Source of the DNA: Micromonospora pattaloongensis
GTDB lineage: Bacteria; Actinomycetota; Actinomycetes; Mycobacteriales; Micromonosporaceae
Length of the DNA: 64,000 nucleotides
Reading direction: 5' to 3'
Assembly (NCBI RefSeq): GCF_900107255.1
Contig: NZ_FNPH01000002.1
Location: 310,001 to 374,000, forward strand
A program made the position numbers and the translations under genes. Under the pieces are notes generated by a model. It saw nothing but the letters and a program-made list of their open reading frames with translations, was not told the DNA's origin and made no database searches. Numbering within the stretch: the first letter of the stretch is position 1; each line of letters starts with the position of its first letter. This document shows, piece by piece, positions 35,936-44,006 of the stretch.

Positions 35936-36334
35936 ATGGCCCTGAGGGGTGGTACTCGATTCGCGGTTCCGTTCGAGGCGGTCTTTCCGCACGGTGCGGT
36001 GTTCGTGCCGGATTCGATCGCGGAGGCGCAGGACTTCGACGAGAAGACCCGGATGCGGACGCCGAGCAAGGACAAGCTGACGGGTCAGCGTGTGTGGCAG
36101 TGCCGGGTGATGGACATGGACCCGGAGCTGGGCGCGCGGTCGCGTGAGGTGTCGATCAAGATCCTGGCCAATGTGCAGCCGGTGCCGCCGGTGGGTCCGT
36201 TCCAGGCCGTGGAGTTCGAGAACTTGACGGTCACGCCCTACGTGGGCAGCAACGGCCGGCTCGCGTACTCGTTCCGGGCGACTGCTTTGGTGGCGCCGAA
36301 GACCCTCGCGGAGTCGCGCGGCAAGGCCGCCTGA
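35936..36334 (+). CDS. Pra-like AICE activator protein
   Basis: 132 aa, ATG 35936 after a GAAGGAGT site; upstream frame ignored because it runs through the operator. Sequence features: 'GTRFAVPFEAVFPHGAV', 'VWQCRVMDMDP', 'VQPVPP', 'VTPYVGSNGRLAYSFRA'. From memory this resembles the plasmid replication/integration/excision activator (Pra) family of pSAM2-type elements. Its position, directly behind the GntR operator and first in the rightward operon, fits. In pSAM2, Pra switches on rep-xis-int. I cannot confirm family membership without a profile search. Confidence 0.65.
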   Translation: MALRGGTRFAVPFEAVFPHGAVFVPDSIAEAQDFDEKTRMRTPSKDKLTGQRVWQCRVMDMDPELGARSREVSIKILANVQPVPPVGPFQAVEFENLTVTPYVGSNGRLAYSFRATALVAPKTLAESRGKAA

Positions 36335-36432
36335 CTTCTTCTCGTGGCGCGGGGGCGGTCTTGGCCCTAGGAAAGCTCGACCGCCCCCGCTGCCCTCTCC
36401 AAATCCTCTCGGCCTGGAAGGGCAGGTTCATC

Positions 36433-36597
36433 ATGCCTGTTGTCCTGGACTGGATGCGCGGTGGCAGTGCCGGCGAGCCGGTCCCGTGCGTGATCTGCGG
36501 GAAGCCGGCGATCAGCCGTAGTCCCTCCGGTAAGCCGGTGCACAAGGTCTGCGCCGAGGCGTGGACCGAGCAGCACTCCCGCAAGGCGGTGGCGTGA
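36433..36597 (+). CDS. Small AICE protein with CxxC motif
   Basis: 54 aa, ATG 36433; the stop overlaps the next ATG by 1 bp. Contains 'PCVICGKPA' and a later Cys in 'KVCAEAW', a possible metal knuckle. Function unknown. The in-frame extension upstream has no ribosome site. Confidence 0.55.
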   Translation: MPVVLDWMRGGSAGEPVPCVICGKPAISRSPSGKPVHKVCAEAWTEQHSRKAVA

Positions 36598-38246
36598 TGC
36601 GCGCCCCGCTGGTCAACTTCCGCCGGTTCCAGATCACCGCCCCGTGGCCGCTGGTCTGGACCGTCACCGTCGTTCTCCTGCTGGTCCGCTCCACTGTCCT
36701 GGCGGGTCGCTTCGTCGTCTTCGCCCTCCGGCACTGGCGGTCCTGGCCGGTCGTCGTCCTGGTTCTGCTCGCCGTCGACGCCTACCGGGATCACGGGTGG
36801 TGGCCTCACCTCCTGGTCCTCGTCGTCGTCGCCGCTACCGGCGCCGTCTGGTGGTGGCGTGGCCGCGACTCGTTCCGCAGGCTGGTCGTCCTCCGCGCCG
36901 TCTCGCTGTGGCGGCGGCTGTTGATCTACCGCCGTCAGTGGCACGAGGTCATGTCCCTGTGCGGCCTGGTGAAGAAGTACGACGGCGGCGAGGTCCTGCC
37001 GCGGCTGCTGTCGGTGCGGTGTACGGATGCCACGGACGAGCTGGTGCTGCGGATGCCGAAGGGTCAGAACCCGGAGGTCTACCACAAGGCCGCCCGTGAC
37101 CTGGCGTACTCGTTTGGCACCCGGCACTGCCGCGTCTTCTCCGGCCGCCGCCAGGCACCCCCCGCCCGGTCAGGGCGCCTGGCGTGGCTGCTGCGTCGCA
37201 TCGACGCGATCCGGTTCCGGGACCGGCCCCGGCATGTGTGGTTGGTGTTCATTCGCCGTGACCCGCTGACCCGCGTCGTGGCGCCGCTGCCCGTGCCGGT
37301 GCGGCCCGACTTCACCGCCCTGCCGCTGGGGCTGCGGGAAGACCTGGCGACCTACTGCCTGCGGCTGCTGGCCACCCACGTGTTGATCGGTGGTGCGACG
37401 CGGATGGGCAAGGGCTCTGTGATCTGGTCCCTGCTCCGCGCCCTCGCTGCTGGCATCCGCATCGGCCTGGTGCGGGTGTGGGCGATCGACCCGAAGGGCG
37501 GAATGGAGCTGGCCATCGGTCGGCCGTTGTTCTCCCGCTACGTCGACGACGACTGGTCCCGGATGGCGGACCTGCTCGAAGACGCCGTCGCGCGGATGCG
37601 GGTGCGTCAACAGGCGCTGCGCGGCAAGGTGCGGGTGCATACGCCGACGGTCGATGAGCCGCTGATCGTCATCGTCATTGACGAACTGGCCGCCCTGATC
37701 GCGTTCCTCGCGGACAGCGACATCCGGGTCAGGATTACGCAGGCGCTGGGACTGCTGCTGTCGCAGGGTGCCGGCCTCGGCGTCCTGGTCGTCGCGGCCA
37801 CCCAGGACCCGCGCAAGGAAGTCGTGACGGTGCGGGACTACTTCCCGACCCGGATCGCCCTCGGCCTGACCGAGAGAGGTCACGTCGACATGCTGATGGG
37901 CGACGGTGCCCGTGACCGGGGAGCACTCGCGGATCAGATCCCGCTCTCGGCCAAGGGCGTCGCGTACGTGCTGCTCGACGGTCAACCCGAACCCGCCCGG
38001 GTCCGGTTCTCCTACATCGCCGATGACGTGATCCGGGACATGGCGGCCACCTTCGCGGCCCCGCCCGACATCCAGCCGGAACCCGAACCCGTCCCGGCCC
38101 CGGTCAAGCCGGCCCGGACCAACGGCAACGGCCGGCACACGTTCCGCCCGACTCCACCTCGGCAGGCCGCCGCGCCGCTGCTGCCGCCGTCGCTGCTCAA
38201 CGCTCTGGACCTCGACGCCACTCGGAACGGAGGTGAGCCGCGGTGA
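36597..38246 (+). CDS. TraB/FtsK-type conjugative DNA translocase
   Basis: 549 aa. Hydrophobic segments in the first 100 residues anchor it in the membrane. The motor domain has Walker A 'GGATRMGKGS' and Walker B 'IVIVIDELAAL', followed by 'VVAATQDPRKEV', typical of FtsK/SpoIIIE. Actinomycete AICEs transfer double-stranded DNA through a single such hexameric protein. The last 60 residues are Pro-rich and I see no clear DNA-binding winged helix. Confidence 0.88.
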   Translation: MRAPLVNFRRFQITAPWPLVWTVTVVLLLVRSTVLAGRFVVFALRHWRSWPVVVLVLLAVDAYRDHGWWPHLLVLVVVAATGAVWWWRGRDSFRRLVVLRAVSLWRRLLIYRRQWHEVMSLCGLVKKYDGGEVLPRLLSVRCTDATDELVLRMPKGQNPEVYHKAARDLAYSFGTRHCRVFSGRRQAPPARSGRLAWLLRRIDAIRFRDRPRHVWLVFIRRDPLTRVVAPLPVPVRPDFTALPLGLREDLATYCLRLLATHVLIGGATRMGKGSVIWSLLRALAAGIRIGLVRVWAIDPKGGMELAIGRPLFSRYVDDDWSRMADLLEDAVARMRVRQQALRGKVRVHTPTVDEPLIVIVIDELAALIAFLADSDIRVRITQALGLLLSQGAGLGVLVVAATQDPRKEVVTVRDYFPTRIALGLTERGHVDMLMGDGARDRGALADQIPLSAKGVAYVLLDGQPEPARVRFSYIADDVIRDMAATFAAPPDIQPEPEPVPAPVKPARTNGNGRHTFRPTPPRQAAAPLLPPSLLNALDLDATRNGGEPR

Positions 38247-38551
38247 CGACCGACCTGCCCGAGAGCACCCCGGCCCGGATGCCCTACGCCGACATGCCCG
38301 ACGAGCCGACCGAGGAGCCGCGCCGCTTTTACCGGCTGCGCGCCCCCCACGTCGACAAAGCCTCCGTCCCGGTGACGGTCCGAATCACCCCGGACGCGGA
38401 CCTCTACGTCGCGGTCGGCTCCGGCCGCCGCCGCATGTACCTGACGCCCTCGGAGGCGTGGGCTCTATGGCGCTGCCTCTCCGAAGCCGTCGCCTCGACC
38501 GGCGAGCCGCCGGAGTGGATCCGCGTGCACATCACCCCCACCCACCGCTGA
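38243..38551 (+). CDS. Hypothetical AICE protein
   Basis: 102 aa, GTG 38243 overlapping the TraB stop by 4 bp. Acidic N-terminus, then a compact region with 'LYVAVGSGRRRMYLTP' and 'WRCLSEAV'. No family recognised. It is probably part of the transfer operon. Confidence 0.65.
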   Translation: MTTDLPESTPARMPYADMPDEPTEEPRRFYRLRAPHVDKASVPVTVRITPDADLYVAVGSGRRRMYLTPSEAWALWRCLSEAVASTGEPPEWIRVHITPTHR

Positions 38552-38577
38552 CTTCCTTCGCCCGACAGGAGCCCGTG

Positions 38578-38766
38578 ATGCGTACCCGCCGCTTGGCCCG
38601 TCGCCCGATCCGCCGGACCTGCCTCGACCTCGCCCACACCGACCCCGACCAGACCTGCCCCTACTGCACCCCCGACACCCAAGCGGCGGCCATCCTCGAC
38701 GCCGCCCTCGCCCAGCACGCCGAGATCGCCGCCGAAGACGCCGAAACGTGGGGATGGGCCGCATGA
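38578..38766 (+). CDS. Small hypothetical AICE protein
   Basis: 62 aa, ATG 38578 after a GACAGGAG-type site. Arg-rich start, then 'TCPYCTPD' (CxxC). The stop overlaps the next start by 4 bp. Function unknown. Confidence 0.6.
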   Translation: MRTRRLARRPIRRTCLDLAHTDPDQTCPYCTPDTQAAAILDAALAQHAEIAAEDAETWGWAA

Positions 38767-39005
38767 ACCTGCACCCGTTCCGACAGCCGCTGGTCTTCAT
38801 CGCCACCCCGGCGGGCTTGCTGCACCTCGTGACCGACCCCGACGACTGCACCGTGTGCCAACAGCGCGGCGAGGTGCAGATCTGGAACCCGACCATCCAC
38901 GACGGACTCACCCACGAGCTGACTCCACCGGCGCATCGGATCTGGAAGATCCCGTGCCCCGTCTGTCGCCCCGAGACCTTCGCCCGATGGGAGGCCCCGC
39001 AATGA
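38763..39005 (+). CDS. Hypothetical AICE protein with two CxxC motifs
   Basis: 80 aa, ATG 38763. Cys pairs 'CTVCQQ' and 'CPVCRP' about 45 residues apart could bind one zinc ion. Coupled by 4-bp overlaps to both neighbours. Function unknown. Confidence 0.65.
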   Translation: MNLHPFRQPLVFIATPAGLLHLVTDPDDCTVCQQRGEVQIWNPTIHDGLTHELTPPAHRIWKIPCPVCRPETFARWEAPQ

Positions 39006-39268
39006 GCCACCCGCTGTGGTCCTGGCTCCTGATGGCCGTCGGCGTCACCGGCCTATGGCTCGCCGGTAAGCGTTCCTGGACCGGCTGGGCCGTCGGCCTC
39101 GCCGCCCAGGTGCTCTGGCTCGGCTACGCAATCACCACGCGGCAGTGGGGCTTCCTCGTCTCCTGCTTCGTCTACGGCGCTGTCTATGTCCGCAATCTGC
39201 GCGCCTGGCTCCGACCCTCCCCGCCCGCTGCGCCGGAGCCGGAGGTGACCGAATGCGCCGCCTCCTGA
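39002..39268 (+). CDS. Small membrane protein (spread-type)
   Basis: 88 aa, ATG 39002. Three hydrophobic segments (about 5-20, 27-45, 48-66) and a polar tail. Its size, position behind traB and membrane character fit Spd (plasmid-spread) proteins, which help DNA move within mycelium. The stop lies inside the next gene, which overlaps by 16 bp. Confidence 0.65.
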   Translation: MSHPLWSWLLMAVGVTGLWLAGKRSWTGWAVGLAAQVLWLGYAITTRQWGFLVSCFVYGAVYVRNLRAWLRPSPPAAPEPEVTECAAS

Positions 39269-39894
39269 ACCCGGAACGGCTGGAAGCCGTCGCCCTGGTC
39301 CTCATTCTCCTGGCCGTCGGAGGCATGGCCGGCGCCGCGTCGTTCACCCACGTCAAGGACTGGACGATGCTGCACGCCCCGCACGGCACCGGGCAGTGGT
39401 TCGGCTGGGCCAACGCCGTCATCTCCGAACTCACCCCGGCCGCCGCTCTGCTGGTGATTCGCCGTCGCCGCCGCGCCGACCCGGCCGCATCGGTGCTGTA
39501 CCCGCTGTCGATCCTGCTCGCCGCGGTCGCGTTGTCCCTGGCCGCGCAGATCGCCGTTGCCAACGACAGCTTCTCGTCCCGGCTGCTGTCCTCGGTGCCC
39601 GCGCTGGCCTTCCTCGCCCTGTCCAAGCTCGTTCTCACCGGCACCCGCCCCGCCGAGTCTCCGGCCCCGGTACCCGTGAAGCCGGCATCCGCTCCGGCTG
39701 CGGCCGCTCGACCTGTCGACCTGGAGCCGGTCGACATGCCGGTCACTCCGACGCCGGCCTACGTGCCGCCGACTCCGCGTCCGGCGCCCACTCCGGCTCC
39801 GGTGACCGTGCCGGCTCCGGTCCGCTCGGCGCTGATCTCGTCCGTCGTCCAGACGCCCCGCAACGGTGTCGTCGCCTCGGAGGTGACCCGATGA
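39253..39894 (+). CDS. SpdB-like membrane protein (DUF2637 type)
   Basis: 213 aa, ATG 39253 ('MRRLLNPERL'). Four hydrophobic segments in the first 130 residues with 'GWANAVISELTPAAAL' and 'VIRRRRRADP', as in DUF2637/SpdB proteins. A Pro/Ala-rich tail follows. Role: spread of transferred DNA between mycelial compartments, by family. Confidence 0.75.
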   Translation: MRRLLNPERLEAVALVLILLAVGGMAGAASFTHVKDWTMLHAPHGTGQWFGWANAVISELTPAAALLVIRRRRRADPAASVLYPLSILLAAVALSLAAQIAVANDSFSSRLLSSVPALAFLALSKLVLTGTRPAESPAPVPVKPASAPAAAARPVDLEPVDMPVTPTPAYVPPTPRPAPTPAPVTVPAPVRSALISSVVQTPRNGVVASEVTR

Positions 39895-40346
39895 CCCGCA
39901 TCCAGCCCGCCCGCGTCTCGTCCCGTCCGCCGGCTCTCACTCGCCGGGTGGTCGGCACCCCGGCGGAGGTCGCCGCGACCGTCGCCCTGGTCCGTGACTC
40001 CGGCCGGCTGCTGTCCATGACGCAGCCCCGCCAGATCCCCGGCAGCGACCGGGTGACCGTCACCGTCCGGTTCCTCGACACCCCCGGCCCCGCCCCGGCC
40101 GCGGTGCGCCGGCTTCGGCGCGGTCACGTCATCGCCGCCGTCACGGTCCCGGCCCTCGGCGCCCTGGCCGGGATCGGCTACTTGGCGGTGCAGCTGGTCG
40201 ACTACTTGGCGGTGCAGCTGGTCGACGCGGTCCGGACTGCGTTCCCCGCCATCGCGGGCGTGGTCCTGGTCCTCGTCGTCCTCGCCGCCCTGCTCCGCGG
40301 TAAGTCCGGGTGCGGCGGGATCCACTGCTCGGGCTGCAAGCACTGA
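39891..40346 (+). CDS. AICE membrane protein with internal 8-residue duplication
   Basis: 151 aa, ATG 39891, coupled by ATGA. Soluble N-terminal 85 residues, then two hydrophobic segments. Between them 'YLAVQLVD' occurs twice in tandem, from a perfect 24-bp DNA duplication at 40179-40226. It ends 'CGGIHCSGCKH', a Cys/His cluster. Function unknown; membrane part of the spread operon. Confidence 0.65.
   Translation: MTRIQPARVSSRPPALTRRVVGTPAEVAATVALVRDSGRLLSMTQPRQIPGSDRVTVTVRFLDTPGPAPAAVRRLRRGHVIAAVTVPALGALAGIGYLAVQLVDYLAVQLVDAVRTAFPAIAGVVLVLVVLAALLRGKSGCGGIHCSGCKH
40179..40226 (+). repeat. Perfect 24-bp tandem duplication
   Basis: 40179-40202 and 40203-40226 are identical and in frame, adding eight residues to the encoded membrane protein. 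No base differs between copies, so the event looks recent. Confidence 0.9.
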
Positions 40347-40351
40347 CCGCC

Positions 40352-40573
40352 ATGGCGACCGGTTGGCCCACCTACTGCGCGCGATGCCGTAGGTGGGCCA
40401 CCGCCCTCATCGAAGCCGGCTACCCCGGCACCGGCCATTACCGCGCCGAGACCGCCTGCGCCCGGCACGAAGCCGCCGCCCACCGCTGGGCCTCCCGCAT
40501 TGGCCCGACCCGCTGCACGCCGACCGGCACCACCCAACCCGTCCTGTTCGAGATTCCGGAGGTGACCCGTTGA
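40352..40573 (+). CDS. Small hypothetical AICE protein
   Basis: 73 aa, ATG 40352 ('MATGWPTYCARC'). Has one CxxC and a further Cys/His ('ACARHEAAAH') that could bind metal. The stop overlaps the TTG start of rep by 4 bp. Function unknown. Confidence 0.6.
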   Translation: MATGWPTYCARCRRWATALIEAGYPGTGHYRAETACARHEAAAHRWASRIGPTRCTPTGTTQPVLFEIPEVTR

Positions 40574-42306
40574 CCGCACCCACCCTGCCCGGCCTCGCCC
40601 CCGACACCCCGCCGCCCGCCGCCGTCCCGGCCACCGTGGCGCCGGCGGCAGGCTCCCGCGCCGCCCGCCTCGCCCTGCCCATGTCCCGCCACGTCCTGAC
40701 CGAGATGGCCGCCGAGTACGGCGTCTGCCTGCACCCCGTCACGCTGCGCCGCACGAACCTGCAGACCGGCCAGACCGAAATCATCGACCTACCCTGCGGC
40801 TCGACGCGCGAGGACAAGTGCGCGCCGTGCGCCAAGCGAGCCCGCCGGTTGCGGCAGACGCAGATCCGTGAGGGCTGGCACCGCGCCGACGAACCAGCCC
40901 CCACGCCGCAACCGGCCACCGAGGGCCAGCGGGCGTTGATTGTGCTGCGCGCGCATTTCGAGTTCGCCCGTGATGAAGCCGTCCGCGCCGCTCAATGGGA
41001 CCAGGTCGACGAACTCGACGACGCGATCGGCGAGGTGGAAGAAGCCATCTCCGCCGAGGGCCTGCGCGGCCGCGTCGCACCCCCGCACACCTCCGATGAC
41101 GGTGAGGATCAGGGCGAGGGCAAGCGGCGCAAACGCTCCACCCGGCGCCGCCAGGACGCCCCCGACCTGCCCCGCAAGAAAGTCGAGCCGCGCACAGTCG
41201 GCCGCGTCTACAGCGCCCCGGACGGCACGCAGCATCGCCCGTCGATGTGGCTGTCGCTCACGCTCGACTCCTACGGCCGCGTTCGCGACGACGGCACCCC
41301 CGTTGACCCGGACAGCTACGACTACCGGCGCGCCGCCTGGGACGCTGTGCACTTCGCCCGGCTTCTGGACCGGTTCTGGCAGAACCTGCGGCGCTGCGTG
41401 GGCTGGAACGTCCAATACGCCGGCTGCGTCGAGCCCCAACGCCGGCTCGCCCCACACGCCCACTTCGCCATCCGAGGCACCATCCCTCGGGCGGTGCTGC
41501 GGCAGGTCGCCGCCGCCACCTATCACCAAGTCTGGTGGCCGCCCGCTGACGAGCTGGTGTACTCCCTCGACCGGCCCCCGTTGTGGGACGGCGAACGGAG
41601 AGAGTGGGTCGACCCCGACACCCGTGAACCTCTGACCACGTGGGCTGACGCCCTGGACCTCATCGACTCCGACCCCGACGCCGCCCCGGCGCATGTGGTC
41701 CGCTTCGGCGCCCAGGTCCACGCCGAGGGCGTCACCCCCGGCACGGTCCACGCCAACCGCACCATCGGCTACATCACGAAGTACATCACCAAGTCCGCCG
41801 CCGACTGCCACAAGCCAGACAGCGACCGGCAACGGGACCACCTGGACCGGCTGTGGGAACAGCTCCGGATCACGCCGTGCAACGAGAGGTGCGCCAACTG
41901 GCTGCTCTACGGCGTCCAGCCGAAGAAGGCACACGGCAGGCTGCAAGCGGGCCGATGCAAGGGCAAGGTCCACCAGCGGGCCACCCTCGGCATCGGCGGC
42001 CGGCGCATCCTCGTCTCGCGTGACTGGTCGGGAAAGACTCTCGCCGACCACCGGGCCGACGCTCGAGCGTGGGTGCGCAACCTGCTCGGCGTCACCACTG
42101 GAGCCGACGACGCGGAACCCGTCGACCAGCACGACGCACCCGCCTACGCGTGGGAGATGGCCCGGCCCGACGACCCCGACATCCCACCCCTACAACACCG
42201 GCTCTTGCGGGCGCTGTCCCAACGCGCCCAGTGGAAGGCCGCATTGCTGGCCGCAAGCGACAGAGCATCACCCGATTCCGCCCTGCCCGCCGAACAGCCC
42301 GCCTGA
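40570..42306 (+). CDS. RepSA-like rolling-circle replication initiator
   Basis: 578 aa, probable TTG 40570 coupled to the previous stop. Central HUH-type motif 'LAPHAHFAIRG' and downstream 'IGYITKYITKS' (Tyr/Lys motif) mark a pSAM2 RepSA-type initiator that nicks the excised circular element. A charged Arg/Lys segment near residues 180-200 may bind DNA. It lies just before xis and int, the standard AICE rep-xis-int order. Confidence 0.87.
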   Translation: MTAPTLPGLAPDTPPPAAVPATVAPAAGSRAARLALPMSRHVLTEMAAEYGVCLHPVTLRRTNLQTGQTEIIDLPCGSTREDKCAPCAKRARRLRQTQIREGWHRADEPAPTPQPATEGQRALIVLRAHFEFARDEAVRAAQWDQVDELDDAIGEVEEAISAEGLRGRVAPPHTSDDGEDQGEGKRRKRSTRRRQDAPDLPRKKVEPRTVGRVYSAPDGTQHRPSMWLSLTLDSYGRVRDDGTPVDPDSYDYRRAAWDAVHFARLLDRFWQNLRRCVGWNVQYAGCVEPQRRLAPHAHFAIRGTIPRAVLRQVAAATYHQVWWPPADELVYSLDRPPLWDGERREWVDPDTREPLTTWADALDLIDSDPDAAPAHVVRFGAQVHAEGVTPGTVHANRTIGYITKYITKSAADCHKPDSDRQRDHLDRLWEQLRITPCNERCANWLLYGVQPKKAHGRLQAGRCKGKVHQRATLGIGGRRILVSRDWSGKTLADHRADARAWVRNLLGVTTGADDAEPVDQHDAPAYAWEMARPDDPDIPPLQHRLLRALSQRAQWKAALLAASDRASPDSALPAEQPA

Positions 42307-42319
42307 CGGAGAGGACGAC

Positions 42320-42526
42320 ATGCGCGACCGTTCCCAGCCCCTGGTCCCCAAGTGGTACTCCCCCGCCGAGGTCGCCGATCTGCTCGGCTTCGGCTTGTCG
42401 AAGGTCAAGATGAAGATCGCTACGGGTGAGCTGCGGTCGGTGAAGGATGGCAAGTATCGCCGGATCCTGCCTGAGTGGGTGGATGAGTACATCCGCGATC
42501 AGGTCGAGCGACAGGAGGCGGCCTGA
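42320..42526 (+). CDS. xis: Excisionase (Xis), MerR-like helix-turn-helix
   Basis: 68 aa, ATG 42320 after GAGAGGACGAC. 'YSPAEVADLLGFGLSKV' and 'GKYRRILPEWVDEYI' are typical of small winged-helix excisionases. The last base of its stop is the first base of the int start, so the two are coupled. It steers Int toward excision. Confidence 0.88.
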   Translation: MRDRSQPLVPKWYSPAEVADLLGFGLSKVKMKIATGELRSVKDGKYRRILPEWVDEYIRDQVERQEAA

Positions 42527-43740
42527 TGCCCGGACGCACCCGCGCCAACGGTGAAGGTTCGATCTTCCCGTACCGCAACGGCTACGCCGCCTACGTCTGG
42601 GTCACCAAGCCCGACGGCAAGCGCACCCGCAAGTACGTCTACGGCAAGACGCGGGAGGTTGTGCACGACAAGTGGATCAAACTGCACCAGCAGGCCAAGG
42701 CGGGCCCGGTCGCCACCCGCGTACCTACCGTCGGCGACTACCTCGCCTACTGGCTGAGCGACGTGGTCAAGCCGAACCTGGCGCCGCTGACGCACGCGAC
42801 GTACGACACCTTGGTCCGCCTCTACATCGCCCCCGGCCTTGGCGGAAAGCGGCTCGACCGGTTGCAGGTCCGCGACGTGCAGAGCTGGATTAACGCCCTG
42901 GCTACCGCCTGCCAGTGCTGCGCCCAGGGCAAGGACGCCCGGCGTGCAATGCCCCGATGCTGTGCAGCTGGGGCCTGCTGCTCCAACCTGCCCGCGGCCA
43001 GCACGCTCGGCGATGCCCGCAAGGTACTGCGCTCGGCGCTGTCGCACGCGCAGAAAGAGGAACTGCTCTCCCGCAACGTGGCAACACTGGTCAAACTGCC
43101 TGCCGGCCGACGACGCAAGGGCAAGGCGTGGTCGACCGAGGAAGCGCGCCGGTTCCTGGAGTCCGCCCGCCGCGACCGCGATCCGCTCTACGCGGCCTAC
43201 GTCCTGGTCCTCGTGCTCGGGCTGCGCAAGGGAGAGGTGCTGGGGCTCACCCGCGATGACGTCGACCTGGACGCGGGCGAACTGGTGATCGGTCGACAGC
43301 TGCAGCGGGTACGCCGCGAGCTACTGCACCGCGAGACCAAGACGCACGCCTCGGACGCGACGTTGCCACTGCCCGGCATCTGCGTCACCGCGCTGCGGCA
43401 GCGTCTGGCCGATGCCGACGCCGCGAAGCCGACCGCGGGCTCTGCCTGGCAGCACACTGGCCTGGTCTTCTGCACGGCGTTCGGCACTCCGGTTGACCCA
43501 CGCAACTTCAACCGCTCCTGGGATGCCCGCTGTTTGAAGGCCGGGGTTCGGAAAATCACGGTGCATGACGCGCGGCGCACCTGCGGCTCGCTGCTGGCAG
43601 ACCTCGACGTGCACCCTCGCGTGGCGATGACGATCCTGCGTCATGCCCGCTTCTCGATCACGATGGAGATCTACACCCAGGTCTCATCGAAATCGACGCG
43701 GGAAGCGCTCAAGCGGCTGGGAGATTCCCTCGATGGCTGA
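42526..43740 (+). CDS. int: AICE tyrosine integrase
   Basis: 404 aa. N-terminal arm-binding region ('GEGSIFPYRNG'), core-binding domain, catalytic domain with Arg in 'GLRKGEVLG', HxxR in 'VHDARRTCG', His in 'LRHARFS' and Tyr in 'EIYTQV'. A Cys-rich insert ('ACQCCAQG', 'RCCAAGACC') sits between core-binding and catalytic parts. It ends 70 bp before attR and points at the tRNA-Val gene. It recombines the 47-bp site at 43811-43857 with its copy at 27166-27212. Confidence 0.93.
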   Translation: MPGRTRANGEGSIFPYRNGYAAYVWVTKPDGKRTRKYVYGKTREVVHDKWIKLHQQAKAGPVATRVPTVGDYLAYWLSDVVKPNLAPLTHATYDTLVRLYIAPGLGGKRLDRLQVRDVQSWINALATACQCCAQGKDARRAMPRCCAAGACCSNLPAASTLGDARKVLRSALSHAQKEELLSRNVATLVKLPAGRRRKGKAWSTEEARRFLESARRDRDPLYAAYVLVLVLGLRKGEVLGLTRDDVDLDAGELVIGRQLQRVRRELLHRETKTHASDATLPLPGICVTALRQRLADADAAKPTAGSAWQHTGLVFCTAFGTPVDPRNFNRSWDARCLKAGVRKITVHDARRTCGSLLADLDVHPRVAMTILRHARFSITMEIYTQVSSKSTREALKRLGDSLDG

Positions 43741-43742
43741 GC

Positions 43743-43765
43743 GTTGCTGTACTTCACTGCTGTAC
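43743..43765 (+). repeat. Right arm-type repeat pair
   Basis: GTTGCTGTAC at 43743-43752 and a second GCTGTAC at 43759-43765, offset 13 bp, just past the int stop. Same 10-mer and spacing as at 27295-27317 on the other end. Confidence 0.6.
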
Positions 43766-43776
43766 AAGAAGCAGAA

Positions 43777-43805
43777 AGGCCATGCCCCTCGATGGGACAT
43801 GGCCT
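43777..43805 (-). terminator. Element-supplied terminator of the tRNA operon
   Basis: 8-bp outer stem (43777-43784 with 43798-43805) plus an inner CCC/GGG stem. Minus-strand reading leads into tttctgcttctt. It sits just past the tRNA-Val 3' end and replaces the original terminator at 27116-27151, now 16.7 kb away. Confidence 0.6.
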
Positions 43806-43810
43806 CTGAG

Positions 43811-43857
43811 CTGGTGGGCGATACTGGGTTTGAACCAGTGACCTCTTCCGTGTCAAG
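43811..43857 (-). repeat. attR within tRNA-Val
   Basis: 47 bp identical to attL. Covers the tRNA from the CCA end to the anticodon loop, so insertion restored an intact tRNA. Confidence 0.92.
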
Positions 43858-43886
43858 GAAGCGCGCTCCCACTGCGCCAATCGCCC
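43812..43886 (-). tRNA. tRNA-Val (GAC), CCA encoded
   Basis: Acceptor GGGCGAT (43886 down to 43880) pairs with ATCGCCC, followed by A-CCA. Anticodon loop TTGACAC gives GAC at 43854-43852. Last tRNA of the Gly-Cys-Val operon and the AICE attachment gene. Confidence 0.95.
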
Positions 43887-43898
43887 TCGTTGTTGCCG

Positions 43899-43969
43899 AG
43901 GTGGAGACGGGATTTGAACCCGTGTACACGGCTTTGCAGGCCGTTGCCTCGCCTCTCGGCCACTCCACC
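43899..43969 (-). tRNA. tRNA-Cys (GCA)
   Basis: Acceptor GGTGGAG pairs with CTCCACC; discriminator U as expected for Cys; anticodon loop CTGCAAA gives GCA. CCA is not encoded. Class-II length is not present. Confidence 0.95.
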
Positions 43970-44006
43970 GAGGTAGCCCCCGACGTGCTTGGCGGGCCCT
44001 ACTCCG

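Larger units (their letters stand above)
27166..43857 (+). mobile_element. AICE integrated in tRNA-Val(GAC), 16.7 kb
   Basis: Bounded by the 47-bp direct repeats at 27166-27212 and 43811-43857. The backbone has AICE gene order: GntR regulator with kinases, Pra-like protein, FtsK/TraB translocase, small spread-type membrane proteins, RepSA-like initiator, Xis, Int next to the tRNA. The left third carries cargo unrelated to transfer: a PD-(D/E)xK-like protein, a lipoprotein and a nuclease-NACHT protein, with less GC-biased codon use than the backbone. All backbone genes look intact, so excision and transfer may still be possible. Confidence 0.9.
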
